A DNA stretch of 6,542 nt from DASQDN01 sp035630195 (GCA_035630195.1 DASQLD010000489.1:1-6542), one strand, 5' to 3'; counted from the first letter of the stretch, positions 1-6,388 are shown. A program made the numbers and translations. The notes: generated by a model not told the origin, from the sequence alone.

Positions 1-1790
1 AGAGGGGCGAGCAGACTTTCCTGCGCCATGCGAAGGAGATGCAGGCTGGCTTCTCCTTGCCCCGGCTGCAAGTAAGGGCTGGTGTCCCCCCGAAAATGAA
101 GGATTTTGAGATCCGAATCCACCACAACCGAATCCGGGGAATATCTGTTCAGGATGACTCGTTCGATCCGTCTTTGAGCATCGCCATCCGCCGACGTTGG
201 CCGAATGTCAGGAGGCGGCGCTTCGAGCGGAGTCGTGCGGCCGGCCCCGATATCAAGCACCATGCGGACCGCTGTGACTTTTGGAGCGTAGATATGGTTT
301 TGCTTGTCCAGTACGTGGAATAAGTCATCGGCAATCGTTATAGATTCTGCGCTTCCGAGTAGCAGCAGCCCGTCCCGATTCAAGCTGTAGTGAAAAATGG
401 GAAACACTCGCCGCTGCAATGCAGAGTTCATGTAGATAAGAACATTCCTGCAGCTAACGATGTCCATTCGCGAGAAGGGAGGATCTTTGGTGACGTCTTG
501 GCGCGCAAAAACGCAAGACTCCCTCACGGCCTTGAGAATCTGATAACCGCTGTCCACCTTTACGAAGAATCGCGCTAGACGCTCCGGTGAGACATCGTTG
601 GCGATGGTTGCCGGATACACGCCGGAACGCGCGCGGTCCACCGACGCGTCGCTGATGTCTGTGCCAAAGAAATGAAGCGGAATACCAACCCGCAATTCAT
701 CTACGACTTCACGCAGACAAATAGCAAGCGAATACAGTTCCTCGCCTGTGGCGCAGCCTGGAACCCAAACCCGAATCGGCTGATGCCGGCGATCGGAGTT
801 CGATTCCATACGCTCACGGAAGATCTGTGCGACTTTCTCAAACATCTGTGGCTCACGAAAAAAACTAGTGACCGTGATGAGAAGGTCTCGATACAGCTCT
901 CTTAATTCGACAGGGTGCTCTTCAGCGAAAGCCGCGTATTCCGCCAGGCTCTTCGAGCGGTGCACCATCATTCGTCTTCCGATTCGCCGGCGAATCGTTT
1001 TCTTCTTATACTCGGAGAAGTCTACTTTGGTAGTGGCCTGGAGTAGGGCGAAGATCTTCCTCAGCTCAGGTTCGCCGCCCGGGAGCAGCTCGATCTGTCC
1101 GTCATACTCAACCGGCGGAATCAGAAAAGGATGGCCGCTTAACCGGGTGAGTTCGCGCGCGATCTCGGCGGGCGGAAGGATGAAATCGACAACACCGGTC
1201 GCGGCTGCATTACGGGGCATACCGCTGAAGGCTGCTGTAATCTCGTCCTGGGCCATCGTTATGCCGCATTCTGCCTTGATCGCCTTCAACCCCTCGCTGC
1301 CATCCGCCGCATTGCCGGACAAAACGATCCCGATTGCCTTGCTGCCCTGAATCGAGGCAAGACTCTGGAAGAAAATATCAATAGGGAGATGCAGCCCGGG
1401 AGGCCGCGGCGCCAGCCGAAGCGTTCCATCCGCAAGCACCATGGTCGTATTCGGAGGAATCACATAAACATGGTTCGGCTGCAGAGCAATCCCGTCCCAA
1501 ACGGTCTCCACCTTCATCTGTGTCAGCGGTTGCAGAATCTCACAAAGCTGGCTCGCATGGTTCGGATCGAGATGTTGGATCAGCACGAAGGCCATACCGG
1601 TCTGCGGCGGCAAGGCAGAGAGCAGATGCTTGAAGGATTCAATGCCGCCCGCGGACGCGCCAATCCCGACTACTGGAAAAGGATTTCCGCGGGGAGGGCT
1701 GGTATCGTGTTCATCCGGCTGTGGGGCGCTATCGTGCAGCTCACCGTTGGCTAAAATTTCTTCGTTTGCGTCTTGGTTCGAATAGTCCAT
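1..1790 (-). CDS. CheB-CheR fusion protein (methylesterase/methyltransferase, PAS downstream), 3' end outside window
   Basis: The frame is open for 596 codons from ATG at 1788-1790 to the left edge. An in-frame TAG 12 bases upstream (1800-1802) makes this ATG the first possible one; no good Shine-Dalgarno is visible. Residues about 38-215 are a CheB methylesterase domain with its catalytic triad: Ser46 in GASAGG, His73 in IQHL and Asp163 in AADGSEG. There is no N-terminal receiver domain. Residues about 240-505 are CheR: a basic N-domain (KKTIRRRIGRR), TSFFREP at 308-314, the SAM-binding PGCATGEE at 344-351, GTDIS at 376-380 and RNVLIY at 448-453. Residues about 538-596 (ILHFRGDTSPYL) match the linker that starts the PAS part of such fusions, so PAS and perhaps kinase domains probably follow off-window. 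Known families: CheR methylates and CheB demethylates chemoreceptor glutamates. In stand-alone fusions the target is often unknown, and no chemoreceptor gene is visible here. No frameshift was seen. Confidence 0.95.
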   Translation of the reverse strand, partial: MDYSNQDANEEILANGELHDSAPQPDEHDTSPPRGNPFPVVGIGASAGGIESFKHLLSALPPQTGMAFVLIQHLDPNHASQLCEILQPLTQMKVETVWDGIALQPNHVYVIPPNTTMVLADGTLRLAPRPPGLHLPIDIFFQSLASIQGSKAIGIVLSGNAADGSEGLKAIKAECGITMAQDEITAAFSGMPRNAAATGVVDFILPPAEIARELTRLSGHPFLIPPVEYDGQIELLPGGEPELRKIFALLQATTKVDFSEYKKKTIRRRIGRRMMVHRSKSLAEYAAFAEEHPVELRELYRDLLITVTSFFREPQMFEKVAQIFRERMESNSDRRHQPIRVWVPGCATGEELYSLAICLREVVDELRVGIPLHFFGTDISDASVDRARSGVYPATIANDVSPERLARFFVKVDSGYQILKAVRESCVFARQDVTKDPPFSRMDIVSCRNVLIYMNSALQRRVFPIFHYSLNRDGLLLLGSAESITIADDLFHVLDKQNHIYAPKVTAVRMVLDIGAGRTTPLEAPPPDIRPTSADGDAQRRIERVILNRYSPDSVVVDSDLKILHFRGDTSPYLQPGQGEASLHLLRMAQESLLAP

Positions 1791-1845
1791 TGCGTTAATC
1801 TAGGGCGGCGAGATGGTAGAAAGTTGCGCTGACGTTGGCAATCTA

Positions 1846-1874
1846 AGTGTAGGCGCACTGGGGCGGGCAAGCAA
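1846..1874 (-). promoter_or_regulatory. Candidate sigma70-type promoter for the CheB-CheR gene
   Basis: On the minus strand TTGCTT (1869-1874) and TACACT (1846-1851) are separated by exactly 17 bases. They match the -35 and -10 consensus at 3 and 4 of 6 positions. Transcription would start near 1839, about 50 bases before the ATG at 1790. The -10 box overlaps one arm of a short inverted repeat, AGTG-6-CACT (1846-1859), which might bind a regulator. The match is modest and could be chance. Confidence 0.28.
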
Positions 1875-1913
1875 CCTGGAACTATTTGCGCTCCATATCA
1901 TCTAATCGGTGCG

Positions 1914-2225
1914 ATGCAGGCAAGCGACCGCGAAAAGTATGACCGTCAACTCGCAGAGACTGTGGAGGTCAGAATTGACTTCATTCAATGTGAAATAGAC
2001 GCCGCCCTGACCTTTCTGCAAGTAGCCGAGACCGAAGCTTTCATCAACGATCCCATGGCTGCCTGGGCAGCAGTGGAGAAAGCTCAGACTGCATATGAAG
2101 AGGCCACTAAGCAACTCGCTCGGGTACGCGAGGATAAATCAGAAAAAACATCAGGTTTGCAGGATCAGTTGAATATAGTCCAAGCAAGGCTTATTGCTAC
2201 GCTGAGCCGGTTTGGACGGTTGTAA
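1914..2225 (+). CDS. Small alpha-helical hypothetical protein (103 aa)
   Basis: I do not recognise a family. The 103-residue product is rich in Glu, Ala, Gln and Lys and poor in Gly and Pro, so it should be almost wholly helical. Residues about 14-40 and 45-100 look like two long helices able to form a hairpin or coiled coil, separated by an N-D-P turn near residue 45. It has no signal peptide, membrane segment or metal motif. The ATG at 1914 is the first in frame after a TGA at 1830-1832, but only a weak GGTG lies just upstream. It is divergent from the CheB-CheR gene across 123 bp and precedes the kinase gene by over 220 bp, so it may be its own transcript. A role as a small accessory to the neighbouring signalling genes is a guess. 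An opposite-strand frame covers nearly the same bases, but its product is less protein-like. Confidence 0.65.
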   Translation: MQASDREKYDRQLAETVEVRIDFIQCEIDAALTFLQVAETEAFINDPMAAWAAVEKAQTAYEEATKQLARVREDKSEKTSGLQDQLNIVQARLIATLSRFGRL

Positions 2226-2292
2226 TCGCACGCGCGACCACTTACGGATCGATTCGAAGATCAGCAGAAGCGTCCCAAAGGATTCGTGAGAA

Positions 2293-2298
2293 TATAAT
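2293..2298 (+). promoter_or_regulatory. Perfect TATAAT hexamer, possible -10 box for the kinase gene
   Basis: TATAAT occurs in the 221-bp gap between the small helical gene and the kinase gene. No recognisable -35 box lies 16-18 bases upstream and there is no extended -10 TG. If used, transcription would start near 2305 and give a leader of about 150 bases that contains the hairpin at 2415-2434. Confidence 0.25.
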
Positions 2299-2414
2299 CC
2301 GGTGGATCTCTTTCCGTCCATAAAGCGCTTAAAAGACCGGGTTCTCTGTAAGTGAGAGCTTCTCGAGAAAGGTTAAGTTGACCGCCGAGGGAGATCTCTG
2401 ATGAAATCGGAACT

Positions 2415-2434
2415 TGGCTGCCCTCTGGCAGCCA
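2415..2434 (+). promoter_or_regulatory. Perfect 8-bp stem-loop in the leader of the kinase gene
   Basis: TGGCTGCC pairs perfectly with GGCAGCCA around a CTCT loop (2423-2426). The stem is GC-rich and ends 14 bases before the GGAG Shine-Dalgarno at 2449. No T-run follows on the plus strand, so a rho-independent terminator is unlikely. It may affect mRNA stability or ribosome access, or as DNA be an inverted-repeat binding site. Confidence 0.45.
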
Positions 2435-2448
2435 TAACGAGACCGGAT

Positions 2449-2454
2449 GGAGAG
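2449..2454 (+). promoter_or_regulatory. Shine-Dalgarno GGAGAG that favours the kinase start at 2459
   Basis: GGAG at 2449-2452 lies six bases before ATG 2459, an ideal spacing. It overlaps the upstream in-frame ATG at 2447, which has no Shine-Dalgarno of its own. The start four codons downstream is therefore preferred. Confidence 0.6.
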
Positions 2455-2458
2455 TATT

Positions 2459-3943
2459 ATGATTCCGCTCCCGGGATCTGACACCCAAGAACCGTTGCCG
2501 TCTACCGCTCCAGGCGACACTCGGATTCTGATCGTCGAAGACGAGCGTCTGGTTGCTGTGGATCTCGAGCGTCAATTGACGAAGCTTGGCTATCAGGTAA
2601 TTGGAGCCGTGGATTCGGGCGAGAGAGCTCTCGAGTTTGCGGGCAGGTTACAGCCACATCTGGCAATCATGGATATCGTCCTTGCCGGCAAGCTCCATGG
2701 CGTAGAAACTGCTCAACTGCTATGGGAACGCTGGAAGCTTCCAGTGGTGTACTTAACGGCTTATAGCGATGCCCGAACACTCGAGTATGTAAAACGATCG
2801 AATTCCTATGGATACCTTGTAAAGCCCTTCGTTCAACGCGAACTGAATGCCGTATTGCAACTAGCCCTTGCCCGCCATCAGAAGGAACAAAGAACTCGCG
2901 ACAATCCGGATATTTTGGCTCAGTTCGTCAAGACACTTCAGGATCTGAATGTCCGGACCTGGCACTGGCAATTTGACGATTACCCGGAGCGTTGGGAGAA
3001 AGGTTCCTCGGATCCCGAGACGGGCACGATTGGCGCTTTCCTTCAACAGGTTCATCCGGAAGATCGAGAAGCCGTCGCCAATCAGTTGAGGCAGGCAGCC
3101 AGTCAACCCGGAGGAACCATTGCAATTCGGCACAGATTCGCAGACCCCGGTAAGGCGAACTCCTGGCTGACACAAGGCGTGTTCGATGTCGCAGAGGGCA
3201 ACACAATAAGCTTCAGAGGCATTTCTATCGACATCGGAGGTACCGGTTCGTTTGAGCGACTTGAGCAGCTTGTCTCCACCGCGAGCCACGACCTGCAAGA
3301 ACCCTTGCGAACCATACGAAACTTCACCGAGTTGCTGACTAGGCGGCTTGAGGGAGTTCAGGATCATCCTGAACTTAAAGATCTGCTAGGTCATATTCAA
3401 GGTGGGGCGGAACGCATGCGAGTCTTGCTGCGAGATCTGCTCAGTTACACCGGTATTGGGGAAGCCGATAAATTGGACCTGCAGGAAATACCGGTAAGTG
3501 AGGTACTGAAGGCAGCGCAGATGAATTTGCAGGCGATGGTGATGGAAGCCCACGCCACCATATCGCACGGCTCCCTTCCGGTTGTCGTCGCCGATTCAGC
3601 GAAGCTGGTGCACTTGTTTCAAAACCTGATTGCAAATGCGATCAAGTATCGGACACCGGGCATAGCGCCGCTAGTTCGAGTTGAGGCAGTGGAAACCAAA
3701 GACGCTTGGACATTCTCGATAGAGGACAACGGTATTGGCATCGCGCCTCAGCATCTCGATTCGATCTTCAACCCGTTTAAGCGCCTGCATGGTCGGGACA
3801 TTCCCGGTAGCGGATTGGGTCTAGCCATTTGTCAGCGGATTATCGAACTGCATGGTGGCCGCATCTGGGTTGAGTCGGAGACGGGAAAAGGCAGTCGGTT
3901 CTTCTTTACACTGCCATGCCGAAAGAAACCGCATTCGGCTTAG
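2459..3943 (+). CDS. Soluble histidine kinase with N-terminal receiver: REC-PAS-HisKA-HATPase
   Basis: Numbering here is from the alternative ATG at 2447 (498 aa); the preferred start at 2459 removes four residues. Residues about 25-145 are a receiver with acidic Glu31/Asp32, phosphoacceptor Asp76 (IMDIVL), Thr104 and Lys126 (LVKPF). Residues about 155-265 resemble a PAS fold of the PAS_3 type (VHPEDREAV near 202-210 and the closing RGISIDI). The dimerisation and phosphotransfer domain follows, with His281 in the phytochrome-style H box SHDLQEPLR. The ATPase domain shows the N box around Asn393/Asn397, the G1 box DNGIGI at 427-432, an F box near 441-450 and the G2 box GSGLGL at 454-459. All catalytic residues are present. 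No membrane segment is seen, so it should be cytoplasmic. Known role: ATP-dependent autophosphorylation and transfer to a receiver. The NarL-type regulator 348 bp downstream is a likely but unproven partner. The N-terminal receiver suggests a second kinase or phosphorelay feeds into it. Confidence 0.93.
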   Translation: MIPLPGSDTQEPLPSTAPGDTRILIVEDERLVAVDLERQLTKLGYQVIGAVDSGERALEFAGRLQPHLAIMDIVLAGKLHGVETAQLLWERWKLPVVYLTAYSDARTLEYVKRSNSYGYLVKPFVQRELNAVLQLALARHQKEQRTRDNPDILAQFVKTLQDLNVRTWHWQFDDYPERWEKGSSDPETGTIGAFLQQVHPEDREAVANQLRQAASQPGGTIAIRHRFADPGKANSWLTQGVFDVAEGNTISFRGISIDIGGTGSFERLEQLVSTASHDLQEPLRTIRNFTELLTRRLEGVQDHPELKDLLGHIQGGAERMRVLLRDLLSYTGIGEADKLDLQEIPVSEVLKAAQMNLQAMVMEAHATISHGSLPVVVADSAKLVHLFQNLIANAIKYRTPGIAPLVRVEAVETKDAWTFSIEDNGIGIAPQHLDSIFNPFKRLHGRDIPGSGLGLAICQRIIELHGGRIWVESETGKGSRFFFTLPCRKKPHSA

Positions 3944-3987
3944 CTTCCCAAAATCTCAAAACGGCTTCAATTGAGTTCTTTCTTCTT
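3918..3987 (+). terminator. Weak 3'-end structures after the kinase gene, possible terminator
   Basis: A 6-bp stem GCCGAA/TTCGGC (3918-3923 with 3934-3939, 10-base loop) sits just before the TAG at 3941-3943. A second, weaker stem CTCAA/TTGAG (3955-3959 with 3971-3975) is followed by the T-rich tract TTCTTTCTTCTT (3976-3987). The second resembles an intrinsic terminator, but its stem is short and AT-rich and its loop is 11 bases. Confidence 0.28.
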
Positions 3988-4158
3988 AATGAGGTTCAGA
4001 CACAGTGGGCAAAGTAGTGATCGAGGAATTGTGCGTAGGCTCTCTTCACGCACGCTGATTCTGGCATCCCGCCGGCCGCAAGCTGCTGGCGTGTCGGGAT
4101 GAGTGTTATCCCACAAATGAATGACGAGAGTAGATTCACCGGCGATGTAGGGAATCAT
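3967..4158 (-). CDS. Possible small CxxC protein (63 aa), uncertain
   Basis: This is an ATG-started 63-codon frame in a gap with no competing gene. The product has an HLW segment at 14-16, a lone Cys27 followed by Gly-Arg-Arg, and Cys50-Pro-Leu-Cys53 near the C-terminus. A His-x-Trp / Cys / CxxC pattern of this kind recalls tiny, possibly metal-binding hypothetical proteins seen in soil bacteria, but that is an unverified impression. Against it, no Shine-Dalgarno precedes the ATG, the region is otherwise intergenic, and its end overlaps the T-rich tract after the kinase gene. It would lie antisense to any read-through transcript from the kinase towards the regulator. No function is proposed. 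Confidence 0.4.
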   Translation of the reverse strand: MIPYIAGESTLVIHLWDNTHPDTPAACGRRDARISVREESLRTIPRSLLCPLCLNLIKKKELN

Positions 4159-4211
4159 CGGTTTGGCCTAGAATTGCTCTAAGGTTAAACAACCGATGCC
4201 TGTCTTGCCGA

Positions 4212-4227
4212 CTGGGATTATTCCCAG
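4212..4227. promoter_or_regulatory. Perfect inverted repeat CTGGGA-TTAT-TCCCAG upstream of the response regulator
   Basis: Two 6-base arms pair perfectly around a 4-base centre, 65 bases before the GTG start. It could be a dimeric operator or, if transcribed, a short leader hairpin. No T-run follows. NarL-type regulators often bind inverted repeats and control their own genes, but the sequence alone does not identify the binder. Confidence 0.35.
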
Positions 4228-4280
4228 CAGAACGCGCCAGTTCTCAATTGCAACCGAATCAGTCTTAGCGGTAACGGTTT

Positions 4281-4285
4281 GAAGG
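4281..4285 (+). promoter_or_regulatory. Shine-Dalgarno GAAGG supporting the GTG start at 4292
   Basis: GAAGG ends six bases before GTG 4292, whereas the next in-frame start (ATG 4307) has no Shine-Dalgarno. An in-frame TGA at 4280-4282 overlaps the site and excludes any earlier start. Confidence 0.5.
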
Positions 4286-4291
4286 CGTCCG

Positions 4292-4939
4292 GTGTCAAAC
4301 TGTCAAATGACGCGACCAAAGGTACTTCTGGCCGAGGATCATACGATAGTTCGCGCAGGATTGGTCAGTCTCCTGACTGAGGAGTTTGAGGTGGTAGGCG
4401 ACGTCGGAGATGGTCACTCCCTGGTGCGAGCAGTAGAGCGCCTTCAGCCGGATGTGCTTGTCCTGGATATAGGGATGCCCTTGCTGAATGGGATTGAATG
4501 TTCCATGCAGGCCCAGAAGTTTGCGCCGAAAGCGAAGTTGATTTTCTTAACGCAATATTCTGGGAAGGAATACATACAGGCAGCATTTCGAGCGGGAGCA
4601 TCGGCTTACGTGTTGAAAAACGCTGCTGTCTCAGAGTTGATCACTGCCATTCGGCTGGTCCTGGCGGGTCAGTATTTCATCTCCTCTGAGCTGCGGCAAC
4701 GCTTTGGAGACGCCTGGAATCTGCGGCAGCCAAACGGCCTCGTCGATAACTGCCTCACACCCCGCCAGCGCGAAGTTCTGCAACTGATTGCTGAGGGCAA
4801 AATCGCGAAGGAAATAGCCCACATTTTGGATATTTCGGTAAAGACTGCGGAATTTCACAAAAGCGCAATTATGCAGACTCTCGGTCTGCGCACAACAGCG
4901 GAACTAACACGCTACGCGATCGAACACGGAATTGCGTAG
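4292..4939 (+). CDS. NarL/FixJ-family response regulator (REC + LuxR-type HTH)
   Basis: The 215-aa product has normal length for the family. Residues about 9-125 are a receiver domain with Glu15/Asp16, phosphoacceptor Asp59 (LVLDIGMP), Thr87 and Lys109 (VLKN). After a linker, residues about 153-213 are a LuxR-type helix-turn-helix: LTPRQREVLQLIAEG opens it, KEIAHILDIS is the first helix of the motif, and VKTAEFHKSAIM is the recognition helix. All phosphorylation residues are intact, so it should act as a phosphorylation-switched transcription factor in the cytoplasm. GTG at 4292 is preferred because of GAAGG upstream; ATG 4307 would remove only five residues. The kinase encoded upstream on the same strand is the obvious candidate donor. 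The gene converges with the OBAP gene with only 25 bases between stop codons, and no clear terminator was found there. Its targets cannot be read from the sequence. Confidence 0.94.
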   Translation: MSNCQMTRPKVLLAEDHTIVRAGLVSLLTEEFEVVGDVGDGHSLVRAVERLQPDVLVLDIGMPLLNGIECSMQAQKFAPKAKLIFLTQYSGKEYIQAAFRAGASAYVLKNAAVSELITAIRLVLAGQYFISSELRQRFGDAWNLRQPNGLVDNCLTPRQREVLQLIAEGKIAKEIAHILDISVKTAEFHKSAIMQTLGLRTTAELTRYAIEHGIA

Positions 4940-4964
4940 AGCAGCAATGTCGAAGCTACGGAAT

Positions 4965-5774
4965 TCACTTCTCGGGTCCACTCTTCCGGTCTTGTCGTGA
5001 GTGCGCTTCATGTTGCTTGCTCATAGCCGCCGATGCTTCTTTCGTCATCGGCCCAAGAGTAAGCTGCATGGTTTCACCTTTCTTCCATGAGTCCGCGCGT
5101 GGATCAATCGGAGGGGTTTGAATGTCGGCTCGCTTTTTCTTGTTGTCTTCTGAGGAAATATTGAAGCGCTTATCGCGTTCCGTCACCAGTTGCGGATTAA
5201 TCTGGCCCTCCTCGGTGAAGCCCATCATCAACAGCGGATGACCGGTGGGCAATGTACGTTGTTGGTCGGTATGCCACGTGTGCCACGTTTTGCCGTAGGT
5301 TCCGGCAATCTTCTCCATGAACTCATGCTCCGCCGCTTCCGGAATGCCGGAAGCAATCAGAAGCCCGCTTTTCACTTCGTAGACATGGCTGTGCCAGAGC
5401 TTCATTTCATCGGCGGGCAGAGTTTCGTACAACTTCTTGCTGATGATGTATTCAACACCCATGATCTTGGCGTCCTTGCGGTTGCCGTCGAAGATCACGC
5501 ACTGGTTCAGGTCTTCATTCAAAACGGCACAATAGTGGTGAGCCTCCATCTGGCCTTTCATGTTGCCGTTGTAGAAGTGGAAGCCGTCCATATAAACGTT
5601 GATCGCCGAAAGCGGCTCCTTGCTCTGAAGCATGGCCGTCCCGGTTTCAAGCGTGCTGGTTTTCGTGCTCTTGTCGCTTCCGGGGGATTCCACATTTGAC
5701 CGGGTGTTCTGTGCGCCGCAGCCGGCCAGCGCTAGACAGGCAAGAAATATAAGGGACAGCGTCAATGGCTTCAT
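4965..5774 (-). CDS. OBAP-family (DUF1264) lipoprotein
   Basis: The 269-aa product starts with a lipoprotein signal peptide: Lys2, a hydrophobic stretch at 4-17 and the lipobox Leu16-Ala-Gly-Cys19. A low-complexity Ser/Thr/Lys linker (about 24-45) follows. Residues about 48-190 are the conserved core of the OBAP/DUF1264 family, named from plant oil-body-associated proteins. Hallmarks are NVYMDGFHFY (59-68), EAHHYC (77-82), LNEDLNQCVIFD (85-96), GVEYIIS (106-112), LWHSHVYEVKSG (126-137) and YGKTWHTWHTD (160-170). Several conserved His and Cys residues could form a metal or catalytic site, but no biochemical activity is established for bacterial members. The tail (about 200-269) is charged and probably flexible. 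The protein should be anchored in a membrane facing the periplasm. A good Shine-Dalgarno (AAAGGAG, 5784-5790) lies nine bases upstream of the ATG. The gene is divergent from the broken propeller gene. Confidence 0.9.
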   Translation of the reverse strand: MKPLTLSLIFLACLALAGCGAQNTRSNVESPGSDKSTKTSTLETGTAMLQSKEPLSAINVYMDGFHFYNGNMKGQMEAHHYCAVLNEDLNQCVIFDGNRKDAKIMGVEYIISKKLYETLPADEMKLWHSHVYEVKSGLLIASGIPEAAEHEFMEKIAGTYGKTWHTWHTDQQRTLPTGHPLLMMGFTEEGQINPQLVTERDKRFNISSEDNKKKRADIQTPPIDPRADSWKKGETMQLTLGPMTKEASAAMSKQHEAHSRQDRKSGPEK

Positions 5775-5775
5775 C

Positions 5776-5788
5776 AGGAGATTCTCCT
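5776..5788 (-). promoter_or_regulatory. 13-base palindrome containing the Shine-Dalgarno of the OBAP gene
   Basis: On the minus strand AGGAGA-A-TCTCCT (5788 to 5776) is self-complementary around one central base, and its 5' arm is the ribosome-binding AGGAG. In mRNA a 5-bp stem with a 3-base loop could hide the site. The stem is short, so the effect may be small. Confidence 0.4.
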
Positions 5789-5790
5789 TT

Positions 5791-5813
5791 GCCCGCTGCT
5801 TTTCAGCAGGGGC
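5791..5813 (-). promoter_or_regulatory. GAAA-tetraloop hairpin in the OBAP leader
   Basis: In the minus-strand transcript a 9-bp stem (one bulged C at 5795) closes on a GAAA loop (5804-5801). The inner arms are CTGCT and AGCAG and the outer pairs are G/C. It ends directly before AAAGGAG. No T-run follows, so it is not a standard terminator. It may stabilise the mRNA or modulate translation. Confidence 0.45.
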
Positions 5814-5983
5814 CTAGATCATTGACCTGGAAAACCTGATAGCTGTTTCAGCACGGCCGCATCTCGTGTGCTCTATTCCTTAGCCTCAGTTGGAACACGA
5901 TTTAGTTCGTCACAACAGTTCCCAGCGCGCATCAACCAGCCGGTACGAATCGCAGGCGTCCACGTTCTCAGGTAACACAAACA

Positions 5984-6360
5984 ATGAAAGTTCTATTTCT
6001 GATTTGCACGAGCGTGGGATTTATCTCTGCGCAGAGCCGTCCACTGGAACGCGCTGAAACCGTCGGCTATTTGGTCAACCCAGCGAAGACCGAGTGGTCT
6101 CCGAGCGTGGTGAACCGCCTCCGTGCTCCTGCCGGGTTCACCATCAGCGTCTTTGCCCAGGAACTCGGCAACCTACGAATGATAGCGGTCTCACCTGCGG
6201 GAGGCGTATACATTACCCGACGAAATTCCCAGGATGCCAGCCTGCTTAGGGATACGGATGCCGATGGCGCCGCAGATCAGATGCCGTTGTTTCTCGGGAT
6301 CTGCCGTGGGTGAACGGCATCGATATCAGCAACGGACAGATCTACGTCGTTACAGATAAA
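5984..6360 (+). pseudogene. Broken PQQ-dependent sugar/sorbosone dehydrogenase-like propeller gene
   Basis: The first frame (ATG 5984 to TGA 6311-6313, 109 codons) has a signal peptide (MKVLFLICTSVGFISA) and then the start of a secreted beta-propeller of the sorbosone/glucose dehydrogenase type. It shows LRAPAGFTISVFAQ at 46-59, VYITRR at 75-80 and the calcium-loop-like DTDADG at 90-95. The expected continuation LPWVNGIDI then appears in another frame from 6301 and runs about 20 codons to VVTDK at 6360. A single base lost from a G run near 6296-6298 would restore LGDLPWV, so a frameshift fits best. Beyond 6360 the open frame continues to TGA 6466-6468 but no longer looks like the family. Intact relatives are several hundred residues long, so the gene is both frameshifted and truncated. 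A sequencing error could explain the frameshift but not the truncation. Confidence 0.72.
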
Positions 6361-6388
6361 CCTAAAACCGGCAGTTGGCTGGATTTGA

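Larger units (their letters stand above)
3944..4291. other. 348-bp stretch between kinase and response regulator without a confident gene
   Basis: This stretch holds the possible terminator just after the kinase gene, a weak small open frame on the minus strand (3967-4158), and a perfect inverted repeat (4212-4227) upstream of the regulator gene. TTGCAA at 4248-4253 could be a -35 box, but no fitting -10 lies 16-18 bases downstream. The distance argues against tight translational coupling of the two plus-strand genes. Confidence 0.6.

Noticed and set aside
868..1350. Long plus-strand open frame (160 codons) inside the CheB-CheR region
   Set aside because: It lies fully antisense to a frame with clear CheB and CheR motifs, and its product is a low-complexity Ser/Arg/Ile-rich shadow.
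2360..2369. 10-base palindrome TTCTCGAGAA in the kinase leader
   Set aside because: It is short, has no spacer and no matching copy nearby, and cannot be tied to a known regulator.
2378..2406. TTGACC followed 17 bases later by ATGAAA, as a kinase promoter
   Set aside because: The -35 is good, but the -10 matches only two of six consensus positions.
2261..2575. Minus-strand frame of 104 codons across the kinase leader and its first codons
   Set aside because: It overlaps the receiver domain start by more than 100 bases, has no recognisable family and has a random-looking composition.
2861..3367. Minus-strand frame of 168 codons inside the kinase gene
   Set aside because: It is an antisense shadow of the PAS and HisKA coding sequence, with no domain features of its own.
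4931..4948. ATTGC/GCAAT stem at the end of the regulator gene, as a bidirectional terminator
   Set aside because: The stem has five pairs, the loop is eight bases and there is no T-run on either side.
5190..5699. Plus-strand frame of 169 codons inside the OBAP gene
   Set aside because: It is antisense to the conserved OBAP core; the long open frame reflects codon bias on the real strand.
5822..5850. TTGACC upstream of the propeller remnant, as a plus-strand promoter
   Set aside because: The base run at the expected -10 position (GTTTCA) does not resemble a -10 box.
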